Shown: positions 55,568-64,000 of the stretch, piece by piece | Position numbering within the stretch: the first letter of the stretch is position 1 | How the letters are laid out: every line of letters begins with the position of its first letter | Source of the DNA: Nansenia antarctica | Lineage: Eukaryota; Chordata; Actinopteri; Argentiniformes; Microstomatidae | NCBI GenBank assembly: GCA_963989245.1 | Contig: CAXDII010000267.1 | Location: 1-64,000 of the forward strand | DNA length: 64,000 nt | Direction of reading: 5' to 3' | The notes under the pieces: model-generated | What the model was told of the DNA's origin: nothing | The model's database searches: none | The model's input: the letters and a program-made list of their open reading frames with translations, nothing else | Translations under genes and position numbers: made by a program

Positions 55568-56764
55568 TGGCACTTTTCCACTACGTTGCAGACCTGGTGC
55601 TGACCTGGTGCTGACCCAGGTCAGCCCGCTTCGGTCCCCTTTTCCATTCGTCGGTCCAGGTCGCTTCGGTCCCAGGTCCCACATCTGAGCAGGGTCTTTT
55701 AATTTCATATCCGGGTGTCTTTGCCAGGCTGCGTGTGACGTGTGACGCTGCACACCGTTGATTGGTCAATGGACAATCGTCATCCCATGTCCCATCCCAT
55801 ATTATTTCTTCACAACCGCCATCTTGAAAATACCACATTCACTAGGAAAATGTCACTACATTTTCTGTAATAGCTTATTAATAAAGATTCGGAAAATTAT
55901 GCTGACCATCGTATTATCTTAGTTTAATGTCATTTCAATGAATCATATAACTTTTATTTACAACAAGCACAACACAAAAATCGCTATTATGCACCGTGTT
56001 TGTCCGTGAATAACACCGGCTGTGGAGGTGGTAAAAAAACACAATACTCCTTTGCTAACTTCACCATCTGTCTACGGTCATTTTGAGCCCTTAACCACCG
56101 CGCTGACACCCCGAGAAGTTATGCTTTTAACCGTAAACTCGATGAACCGGGAGTTCGCCCGCAGCCGTCCAGCCATTTTCACCATTCACTCATGAGTCAA
56201 ATGCCGGTTTTAACAGGGAATTCGCTCCGCGCTGTGTCCACGGTGATAGGAGTGGAGGATCGACTCCATTCAAAAACGTTTGAATTCCCTGGCTTCTCCT
56301 CTTTCCGGACACGTTTGAATTGTTATCCTAACCCCCGGTAAACCGAAGTTATTAACCCGCAAACGGCACCGTGTTTGTCTGTGAATAACACCGGCTGTGT
56401 CATGAGTCAAATTCCGGTAGATTCGCGTCTTGTCGGCGTTTCCCGATGATGATACTACAGTTCATAAAGCAGACAAGTGAAGGCAGTGGTTTTAAGGGTT
56501 CAAAAAACATGACTTTATTATGTGTACATAGCTTCCTCTCTCTCTTTCTCTTTCTCTCCCAAAAAATCACTGCTGTTGCTGTGTACACCCGGAAGCTTTT
56601 TGCCAGGCTGCGTGTGACGCGTAACTCCGCCTACTATCGTCTACTCCTCCTACTAGCTCCGGGTCTGTGTGTATAATGGAAACCAGAACAGATCAAAAGT
56701 GACCCGACCTGACCCCGAAGTGATGCGAACTGCACTAAAGCGGGACCCAGATGGAAAAGCACCA
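55568..56764. mobile_element. Harbinger-like MITE, TAA-flanked
   Basis: Ends TGGCACTTTTCCACTA and ...GGAAAAGCACCA with TAA duplicated (55565-55567 and 56765-56767), the TWA target of PIF/Harbinger. Internal direct repeats GTCTGTGAATAACACCGGC near 55999 and 56377. Its 55840-56000 part matches 27800-27960. No transposase. Confidence 0.8.
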
Positions 56765-56776
56765 TAAATGAGGCCC

Positions 56777-56988
56777 CAGACCTCAACCCAATCGAACACT
56801 TGTGGGATCAGCTTGGGTGTGCTGTACGTGCCAGAGTGACCAACGCAACCATGTCGGCTGACTTGCGGCAAATCCTGGTTGAGGAATGGGATGCCGTCCC
56901 ACAGCAGTGTGTGACCAGGCTGGTGACCAGCATGAGGAGGAGGTGCCAAGCTGTTGTGACTGCGTATGGATCTTCCACACGTTACTGA
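56777..56988 (+). pseudogene. Tc1-like transposase, C-terminus
   Basis: PDLNPIEHLWDQLGCAVRAR, with the third catalytic glutamate in NPIEHLW, then VEEWDAVPQQCVTRLVTSMR and a natural stop at 56988. The N-terminal half of the transposase is missing upstream of 52385. Confidence 0.88.
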
Positions 56989-57330
56989 GGTCCCTGACAG
57001 TGTAAAATGAATAAAGTGTAAAAATTGCCAATATGTGTTGTTTTTTCCTTATTACTGTGGGAGAGTGCAATCATCCAATCCACCAAGCAACTCAAAACGA
57101 GAGTGAATACCAACAGAAGAATATAGGGGATTTTGGCAAATATTTTTGGGCCGCTACCCCCAAGCTGTGTTGTTCATTCAATGAATGCATGATCCCTACA
57201 AGTTGTACCTCGTTGTACAGGTGACTAATCAGGCTTTCCAACGATATAAAATAACCAATTGGTATTATTAAAGGGGAGGATTAATCAACCAAAATAATGT
57301 TTCCGAACTTTTTTTGAGGGGTTTATATAT

Positions 57331-57515
57331 GTTAAGGTACATGTGGGAATACGGTACATGTGGGAAAACTAGGGTTAGGGCTAGGGTGCTACGGTTAGGG
57401 TTAGGGTTAGGATTAGGGGTAGGGTTAGACATGCTAGCATGTACCAAGTCGACGTAGCACCTAACCCTAACCCTAGTTTTCCCACATGTACCGTATTCCC
57501 ACATGCACCGTAACA
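57331..57515. repeat. Foldback with telomere-like TTAGGG units
   Basis: Left arm from 57331 (TTAAGGTACATGTGGGAATA) pairs with the right arm ending at 57515. Each arm carries GGTACATGTGGGAAAACTAG followed by GGGTTAGGG units. The loop (about 57396-57448) has more degenerate TTAGGG repeats. Confidence 0.85.
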
Positions 57516-57963
57516 TATATACATATAGTACATATAAATATTAAAGTACAATTCAATAATATTTCAACAATATTGTAGATTTTGACTTTGAAGTACTAAT
57601 ACATGTTATTTTCTCATGTAAAATAAGGGCTGCATTTAAATGTAAAGATACATAGAGCTTTTGAAAAATGTGCATCTTAAAATAAAGTGCTTAATTTTTG
57701 AAAAATAAATAAAAAAACGAAATATAAAGTGTAGCTTCAGTTTCCCTTTCTCTTCTGTTTTGCTAGCATGTCCTGGGTTAATATTTCGGTTTCCCTTGTG
57801 GCTGATGATGCTGACGTAGGTATCTGTAGGTACATAGGTGTACAGATAAAGGCTGTAAACCCCTTATGCATCACTGTGTGCTATACTCTCTGGTTAACTG
57901 GTCATCTCTCTCTATCCGCCGAACCCTTCACTGGTATATTTTCATTTACAAATCCCAAGGACC
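57516..57963. other. AT-rich intron sequence
   Basis: No recognisable gene or element. Confidence 0.4.
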
Positions 57964-58352
57964 CAAGGACCTTGCGCACGGCAGCCCTAGCCCTCGTTTA
58001 TTCAACTAGTGAATACTGCGCCCCAGTATGGTGTCGCAGTGCCCACACTGCAATTAAGTTGACCCTCCCTTTTGCCCATTACTGACCCCTCCCTGTCCCT
58101 AGCTCTTTAGCTGTCTAGTTTTAGGTTTTGTAGTTTTACTTTAGTTTTAGATTATCTTAGACTGTTTTAGACTAGTTTTAGTTTTAGACTATGTAGTTTT
58201 AGTTTAGTTTTATACTATGTAGGCCAGGTTTTGTATTGTATTTGTTTGTGGTGGATGTTGTTGTTGTATGCCTGTGAACAGGTCACACTTGAAAATGAGC
58301 CCTTGGGGCTCAATGTGTTTTTTACCTGTATAAATAAAGGTTAAATAAAAAA
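57964..58352 (+). mobile_element. Jockey/I-like LINE fragment with 3' tail
   Basis: 57964-58048 is nearly identical to the complement of 6365-6450 (LRTAALALVYSTSEYCAPVW). The coding 3' remainder is deleted and TTTTAG-rich sequence follows, ending with the LINE-like tail ACCTGTATAAATAAAGG at 58326-58342. Confidence 0.75.
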
Positions 58353-58640
58353 TAGGTACATCGGTATCTGCTTGATCTTTTCACAAAACTCTTATTTTTG
58401 TTTCCCCTCAAGGAAGGTTTCAGCTACCACTCATGCACTCCTTGACCGTCAGTAAATGTTTTATGTTGACGCAAAACGCAAGCAACTTTAAGGGAACATT
58501 CATTAGCACGTTGTTGAGTAGTGAATGAATGTGTTTGAATTCTGGTGGATCGATCATATTGGGCTCTGTATCGTGTATTTTCCTGAGATCCCTACACTGG
58601 CTACCAGTCTCTCACAGAAAATGGTCTTGGACCAAAATGC

Positions 58641-58988
58641 ATATCAGATGTCCTCCCACCCTATATTCATATCAGATGTCCTCCCACCCTATATTCATAT
58701 CAGATGTCCTCCCACCCTATATTCATATCAGATGTCCTTCCACCCTATATTCATATCAGATGTCCTCCCACCCTGTATTCATATCAGATCTCCTCCCACC
58801 CTGTATTCATATCAGATCTCCTCCCTCCCTATATTCATATCAGATCTCCTCCCTCCCTATATTCATATCAGATCTCCTCCCACCCTATATTCATATCAGA
58901 TCTCCTCCCTCCCTATATTCATATCAGATCTCCTCCCACCCTATATTCATATCAGATCTCCTCCCTCCCTATATTCATATCAGATCTC
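58641..58988. repeat. 28-bp minisatellite, about 12 copies
   Basis: ATATCAGATGTCCTCCCACC units; later units change GATGT to GATCT and CACCC to TCCCT. It sits within the zinc-finger gene's intron, about 80 bp from exon 1. Confidence 0.96.
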
Positions 58989-59068
58989 CTCTTAAACTTG
59001 CCTTGCCACTGGCAGCATTGATTTTACAGCAGTGCAATGACCCTCACCAATATACAACAAAGACTTAC

Positions 59069-59375
59069 CATCCGTGTCTTCAATCTCCACTTCTACTTCG
59101 ACCTCTTGTTTCACCATCACTCCCTCCTCCCTCATTTCTTCTCCTCCATCTTCTTCTTTCACCATCACACCCTTCTGCATTACAGCTGCACCTCCATCTT
59201 CTTCTTTCACCATCACTCTCTTCTCCTCCACTTCTTCTTTCACCATCACACCATTCTCCTCTCCATCTTCTTCCTCCAGCTTCACTGCCACCATCTCTGG
59301 ACCCCACCATGTGATTTTCAGGGCTGGAAAACCACAGTCACATCCGGGGGACTCTGTGGACTCTGGTTCATACAT
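59069..59375 (-). CDS. C2H2 zinc-finger protein, acidic first coding exon
   Basis: ATG at 59375 begins MYEPESTESPGCDCGFPALK; the donor GTAAGT follows position 59069 in phase 1. About 102 residues, dominated by repeated MVKEE units (VKEEVEEKR, VMVKEEDGG), the Glu/Lys-rich N-terminus usual in fish poly-zinc-finger genes, with MVAVKLEEED near residue 30. Joined to the exon at 51474 it gives a protein of about 505 residues with the fingers in frame; the junction codon is Asp. The intron of about 7.6 kb is mostly transposons and a minisatellite. The MVKEE units vary in length and look like a replication-slippage product. Confidence 0.85.
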
Positions 59376-59567
59376 GGTTACATGAGCTGAAGAGGACCTG
59401 CATCTAGAAACAGTGGAGGCACAAACAGTGCAGAGTCAATTGACAGCCAACCAGTTCAATTAACTGTGCAGGGAATCCTATGAATGAAGATGATCAAAAT
59501 ATTAAAACAAGAGTGAAGAAATGTAATTTGTAATCATCAGAAGTGGAAAACAGTAGCCAAGCTACAG
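59376..59567. other. Upstream region of the zinc-finger gene
   Basis: Probably 5' UTR or an upstream intron. No clear TATA box or CpG island; an acceptor-like site near 59405 on the minus strand is possible. Confidence 0.4.
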
Positions 59568-59785
59568 TTAGGTCCATATATTGGACTCTGTCAGAATTGT
59601 TGTTATTTAAGCTGTTTAATAAAACATACAGATTTCAAAACTTACAGTTATAGAATGAATATGGCCTTAAGTGCAGACTCAAATACCTCTTTAATTTGAG
59701 GGTATTAATATCCAAATTGGAGGAAGGGTGTAGAAATTACAGCTCTTTAATATGTAGCCCCCTCTTTTTCAAGAGACCAAAAGGA
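59568..59785 (+). mobile_element. Tc1 left-end remnant
   Basis: Begins CAGTTAGGTCCATATATTGG and continues with TTTAATTTGAGGGTATTAAT and ATGTAGCCCCCTCTTTTTCA, a very common fish Tc1 5' region. The transposase is missing. Confidence 0.8.
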
Positions 59786-60033
59786 AAATACCCTACGCTT
59801 CGTGCTTTGAATTGCCGTATTACCCTACATGGAACCGTGGGAATTGTTTTGATAGCACATTTTGTTTAGGAATTACGGTAATGAGAACAATGTGTGTAAA
59901 ATGCATGGCCGTTTTTATTAAGGCGTTTATTTTATATAAAACGATTTATGACCGTTTTATAGTGGTATTGACAAAAACCGTTGCTATTTTCAAAAGCCGG
60001 GGTTTACGGTACAACCGTCAAATCGCCCAACCC
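59786..60033. mobile_element. hAT-like right part
   Basis: Ends GTCAAATCGCCCAACCCTA, the complement of a TAGGGTTGGGCGAT-type hAT terminus. Contains CCGTTTTTATTAAGG and CCGTTTTATAG motifs. No left end. Confidence 0.5.
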
Positions 60034-60562
60034 TAGTATCTGTGAGATCTACCCAGTGTTTCCTATATTCCTGATGCTGAGCTGCACTTTTCCCTCTTTG
60101 TGTATTCCGGTAAGCTGTCTCCAGTTAAAAGGTAGAAACCCATGCTACTTTACTGAGCTCTCTGAATTAATTCAGGACAGAAACCACGCTTGTCCTGAAG
60201 CCAGATGTACTGATAGACTATCCTTCAGCTCAGAAATAGATGTACTGCCATGATTATAAAGTCTAAATCAAGTTACTATTTAAACACCATCTCTGATTCT
60301 GGCGGTGATCCAACTACATATTGGAAAGCAGTTAAATCACAATAAATAGTTCCTCTCCCTGTCAACGTCATCAACTTTTATCCAAGTCTAACATCATATG
60401 GATACAAACAGAATAAGTGACGCTTTCCACCAGCATTTTATCAATCACTCCAACTCCTACCGTCAGGTCGGCGCCTCCGTTGTTGTTCAAGCTAGTGTCG
60501 CTTTCCCAGTCTTTGTGTAATAAGTGAACATGTTGTAATGTTTGCCCTCTAGCACAGTTATA
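60034..60562. other. Unassigned spacer
   Basis: Weak LINE-like codons (DTNRISDAFHQHFINHSNSY, about 60399-60458) resemble RT-upstream linker sequence. Nothing firm. Confidence 0.35.
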
Positions 60563-60640
60563 AACTTAATAAATGACTCGTGTTGTCTTCAGTCTCAGCA
60601 CTGTGGCGTTTATTGATCCGCCATTTTAGTTCCACATCCC
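60563..60640. repeat. Left inverted arm around LINE copy 2
   Basis: TTAATAAATGACTCGTGTTG through TCCGCCATTTTAGTTCCACA, the inverse of 62283-62358. Confidence 0.88.
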
Positions 60641-60855
60641 GTTTCCTGGTCTCGCGAGAATAACTGACGTCTTTATGACGTCTGAAGTTTATTTGTATAG
60701 CATTTTTCATACAACAGGGGCAATTCAAAGTGCTTTACAGTTTTTTTGAAATACAAATATGATACACAAACAAAATACAAATATGATGCCTTAGGTTAGG
60801 AGAGACGTCAGCTATTCCCGTGAGACCAACGAACAGGTCCATACACAGTCATTCA

Positions 60856-62203
60856 TATATGTGAATGACATGTCATCAGCATGTGATTGCAATTTGTTCC
60901 TGTTCGCGGATGACTCGGCTCTGCTGGTCTCTGACAGGGACATATTGCAGGTGGAAAAAGCGCTAAGCACTGAACTGAGTAGAATCTGCATCTGGCTAGC
61001 TGACAATAAACTATCAATACACCTAGGTAAAACTGAAACCATCCTATACGGATCCCCATCTAAACTCAGAAAGGCTGTAAATTACAAAATAAAAGTGGGT
61101 AACATCCCTATCACAAGAAAAGAGGATATTACATACCTGGGCTCCATCTTAGAGGCAAATCTTTCCGGAGATAAAATGGCAGCAAAAGTAATCAAAAAAG
61201 TTAACCATAGAACTAGATTATTGTACAGGATATCCTCACTTGTCAGTAAAAACACACTGAGGACCCTATCAGGAGCTCTCATTCAATGTCACTTCGACTA
61301 TGCCGTAACATCATGGTACTATAGAACCACAAAGGCCCAAAAAACAAGACTCCAGACAGCCCAAAATAAACTGGTTAGGCTTCTGCTAGGCCTCAACCCT
61401 AGGACACATCTAACCGCTGCTCATTTTTTGAGCCTTGATTGGCTACGAGTAGTTGACAGAGTGCAGCAGCTTGCACTGGGCCTGGTCTTCAAGATACGCT
61501 ACACCACAAAGACACCCAAGTACCTGTCAACATACTTCCAAAAAGTGAACAACGTCCACACATACAATACCAGAGGAAGCTCCACGAACCACGTTCAACC
61601 GCGTTGCACCACAAACAAGGGGTTAAACTCATTTGCAAACTATGCAGTAAAAATGTGTAACGCCCTTCCTATAATCTTAAAGGAGTGCAAAACACTGCCC
61701 ACCTTCAAAACCACTCTCAAAAAACATTTACAGGAGGCTGCAATCCGTAACTGGACCCTCTAAATCAAAAACTGTACATACTTGTTGTTTTGTCCCCCCG
61801 CCCGAACTACCCATTGTACATATTATATGTCTGTCCCCCTGCCCGAACTACCCACTGTACATACTTTGTGTTTTGTCCCCCGCCCCCACCTGTGGTGTAT
61901 GTCCCCACCTGTCCTACCCGCTGTACATACCTTATGTTTTGTTGTATTGTTCTTCCCATGTTGGATGTATGTTTATCTTGTAGATAGTACTAGTTATTTG
62001 TCTGTATTATCTTGTAGATAGTACTAGTTTTTTTTGTCGGTCTTACATGTAACGATGAATTGAGAATCAAGGACCCCAATTGAAATAAGCCAGTGGCTTT
62101 CTTGGGTTTTTATCCTGTTAGTTGACCTTGTATGTAATATGTACTTTCATGTACCTACTTCTGCAAATCTTCTAATAAAGTTTTCAATCAATCAATCAAT
62201 CAA
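60856..62203 (+). mobile_element. 5'-truncated LINE (CR1/L2-like), copy 2, uninterrupted
   Basis: Begins in RT at TATGTGAATGACATG, only a few codons after the start point of copy 1, and ends AATAAAGTTTTCAATC plus (AATC)n. It serves as the empty-site reference for the transposon in copy 1 and lies inside a foldback. Confidence 0.9.
60861..61763 (+). pseudogene. Reverse transcriptase C-terminal part, LINE copy 2
   Basis: 300 open codons from NDMSSACDCNLFLFADDSAL, with the catalytic FADD box, to the same natural stop as copy 1. Differences from copy 1 are few and scattered. Fingers and endonuclease are absent. Confidence 0.88.
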
Positions 62204-62282
62204 GTCTGCTAGGTGGCGGTAATGCGCCTTAAGTTGGTCGCAAACCTTCAAACTGAGAAGAAGAAGAAGAAGCCCAACGAAC

Positions 62283-62358
62283 AGGATGTGGAACTAAAAT
62301 GGCGGATCAATAAACGCACACAGTGCTGAGACTGAAGACAACACGGGTCATTTATTAA
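62283..62358. repeat. Right inverted arm around LINE copy 2
   Basis: GGATGTGGAACTAAAATGGC through AACACGGGTCATTTATTAA, the inverse of 60563-60640 with a few mismatches. Confidence 0.88.
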
Positions 62359-64000
62359 GGGCGGCTACACACTAGACGACTTTTCAAGTTGTAACATCGC
62401 TGAGCCTCTCACACTAAACGACCGTCGTGCTGGTGTCCGCGTCTCAGCGGCGCGCAGACGTCGCAGCACAGCGCAGACTACAGGATGTGGCAACGACGGG
62501 GGCTCACAGACTACAAGATTCTTCACTTGGTCAGGACGATTCGCCAAGCTGTAGTGTCGCGATATCAGCACATGATGACAAGACGTTGACAGCTGTCAAA
62601 ACAAGATGGAGCTTGACACGCAACAACAATTAGCTGCACTTGTTGCATGTGCATTTATTTGCTCAGAAAAACCGAAAAGGAAAAGGGCCAAACGTCGAAT
62701 TTGGACAAGAGAGTGGTTGGCGAGACGTGGACAGCATGGGTTGTCAGTTCTGCAGAGAGAGTTGGAGGTAAGTCCGATTGAGAAACGGTATGTTTAGCAA
62801 GACTGGCCTGTTTAAATAGCTTGCTAAGTTGTGTAGCACTAGCTGACTAGCTACTACTATTTGAGAATATGACGTGTTATTAGAGCAAACATTACTTTGT
62901 GCATATTTGCCAGCTGACATTTTTAGCTCTAATAGGCTATATTGTGCTCCTCTCCCTCCCATCTTCCCAATAATAGATGAATGATAGGACTGGGTTCAGG
63001 GAGCTGCTACGGATGACAGAAGATGAGTTTGATTACCTGCTGGGGAAGGTTGTTTGCCTCATCACAAAGCAGGACACCAAAATGAGAAGGGCAATTACTG
63101 CAAGAGAGCGTCTGTCTTTGACCCTTCGATTTTTGGCAACCGGTGGGTAGGCCTATATCATAACAATTTCACATTATCATGTTATAATACTGTAGCATAT
63201 TATAGCCTACATTTCAAATGTGTGCATTATATGTTGGCTGAACTTTTATTTTCTCATGAAGGTGAAACCTTCAAATCACTCAGCTTCCAATACCGAATTG
63301 GGAGCAGCACTGTGTCCAGCATTGTTGTGGAGACCTGCGAAGCCCTGCATCTGGTCTTGAAGGAAGATTTCCTGACGGTAGGCTTTGGTCACCACAGAGC
63401 ACTACAGACATAACCCGGTGTTCTAAATCCTACAATACAAACCTGTTTTTCAGTTCAATCTAATATTCTCCTCCCTTTTATCCTCAGACACCAGCATCGG
63501 AAGCTGAATGGCGAGCAATTGCCAAAGATTTTGAAGATAAATGGCAGTTTCCGCACTGCCTTGGTGCCCTCGACGGCAAGCACACATACAACCCCCAACG
63601 AGCAGTGGTAGTATATATTACAACTACAAATCAAGGTTCTCTGTCCTCATGATGGCTGCCGTGGATGCAAACTATAAGTTCATCTATGCCAACGTGGGCG
63701 CCCAGGGCAGGGTCTCTGATGCTGGACTGTTTGCCCACTCTGACCTCAGAAAAGCAATGGACCAGAGCCTCCTAAATGTTCCGCCTCCTGAGCCACTGCC
63801 CAACTCCAGTGCTGTAGTTCCCTACATGTTTGTGGGGGATGAGGCATACCCTCTACCTCTACGGACGGACCTGATGAAGCCCTATCCATTTCGACAGATG
63901 GACCACGACCAACGCATTTTCAATTACCGCCTCTCAAGGGCGCGGAGAGTGGTCGAAAATGCCTTTGGCATCCTGGCTAACAGGTTGAGGGTGTTTAGGT
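62359..64000 (+). mobile_element. PIF/Harbinger transposon, left part
   Basis: Begins GGGCGGCTACACACTAGACG after TTAA, consistent with a 3-bp TWA target. A GTCGTCTAG-like sub-terminal repeat follows. It contains a multi-exon HARBI1-like transposase gene and runs off the right edge, so the other end cannot be checked. Confidence 0.8.
62606..64000 (+). CDS. Harbinger (HARBI1-like) transposase, partial
   Basis: Exons 62606-62767, 62977-63142, 63262-63377 and 63488 onward, with donors GTAAGT, GTGGGT, GTAGGC and acceptors ATAATAG, CATGAAG, ATCCTCAG; phases agree. The N-terminus (KPKRKRAKRRIWTREWL) is basic. Then comes an HTH-like segment (SLTLRFLATGETFKSLSFQY) and the DDE_Tnp_4 core: GALDGK (first Asp), MFVGDEAYPL (second Asp) and RVVENAFGIL (Glu). 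Just after GALDGKH a one-base deletion near 63585 disrupts the frame; the shifted frame restores an IQPPTSSGS-type loop. So it is either a lightly damaged pseudogene or a sequencing error. C-terminus not in the window. The family uses a separate Myb-like partner protein, not seen here. Confidence 0.82.

Larger units (their letters stand above)
52521..56776. mobile_element. Palindromic insertion, ends GGGCCTCATTTAT
   Basis: Ends GGGCCTCATTTATAAA and ...ATAAATGAGGCCC with a CAG duplication (52518-52520 and 56777-56779); removing it restores the transposase frame. Inside are inverted arms (52523-53290 against 53590-54706), a Tc1 fragment (54703-54915), a third partial copy of the arm (55080-55565) and a Harbinger MITE (55568-56764). 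Many CGTACGCA motifs. Superfamily unresolved. Confidence 0.7.
52083..57286 (+). mobile_element. Tc1-like transposon with long TIRs, interrupted
   Basis: Inverted ends of about 200 bp (CCTCCCCTTTAATAATACC... from 52087; the complement to 57280), continuing with GTTGGAAAGCC and ACGAGGTACAACTTGTA. It holds the C-terminal half of a Tc1-type transposase, split at 52520 by a large palindromic insertion and resuming at 56777. Lies in the zinc-finger gene's intron, in antisense orientation to the gene. Confidence 0.82.

Noticed and set aside
57390..57480. True chromosome end (telomere)
   Set aside because: TTAGGG units are few, degenerate and in both orientations inside unique sequence; it is an interstitial foldback.
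58529..59314. A 261-codon + strand ORF
   Set aside because: Made of the 28-bp minisatellite plus the antisense of the zinc-finger gene's acidic exon; not a gene.

Overview
The window looks like a teleost fish genome segment. It has vertebrate GT-AG introns, long CA/GT/GA microsatellites, many minisatellites, and a transposon set typical of fish: Rex1-like, L2-like and L1-like LINEs, many hAT elements, Tc1, piggyBac, PIF/Harbinger and IS630-like elements, and a tRNA-derived SINE. Nothing points to a bacterium or virus. I cannot name the species.

Host genes are few. At 16263-17008, two phase 1-1 exons encode consecutive Ig domains of a fish Fc-receptor-like (FCRL-type) protein on the + strand. 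On the - strand, a two-exon C2H2 zinc-finger gene runs from an acidic first exon at 59375-59069 to a 13-finger exon at 51474-50264. The intron phases match, and about 7.6 kb of intron is filled with transposons. A 173-codon reading frame at 45366-44845 (-) with a downstream AATAAA is unassigned.

The rest is layered mobile DNA. (1) 2165-16186: an L1-type LINE with a 14-bp target duplication sits in the intron before the first Ig exon. It was split twice. One split is at 4050-8344, by a 5'-truncated LINE that contains a long-TIR DNA transposon with a CXC-domain ORF, which contains a fourth element, a jockey/I-like LINE. The other is at 9571-13617, by a TTAA-flanked piggyBac-like element that carries a BEL/Pao gag ORF and an IS630-like pseudogene. 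(2) 17285-22132: a Tc1 element gutted by a MITE, a BED-finger hAT remnant and a Rex1 LINE. (3) 23006-26704: a hAT element with perfect 8-bp target duplications and an uninterrupted two-exon transposase, itself hit by a smaller hAT. (4) 27549-33679: a Harbinger-like foldback holding a SINE that was split by another hAT, plus a non-autonomous hAT. (5) 34143-35978: an internally deleted hAT. (6) 36857-44590: a LINE with a restriction-like endonuclease, MITEs, a Rex1 with an inverted Rex1 inside it, and an L2. (7) 48692-49847: a hAT MITE inside a GA tract. (8) 52083-57286: a Tc1-like element with long TIRs, split by a palindromic mosaic. (9) 60563-64000: a foldback around a second copy of the truncated LINE, then a Harbinger transposase gene running off the right edge.

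The genes do not form a pathway. What links them is insertion history, which the target duplications let one read in order. The least explained parts are the long-TIR/CXC transposon (5132-8107), the compound palindrome (52521-55565), and a foldback carrying telomere-like TTAGGG units (57331-57515).
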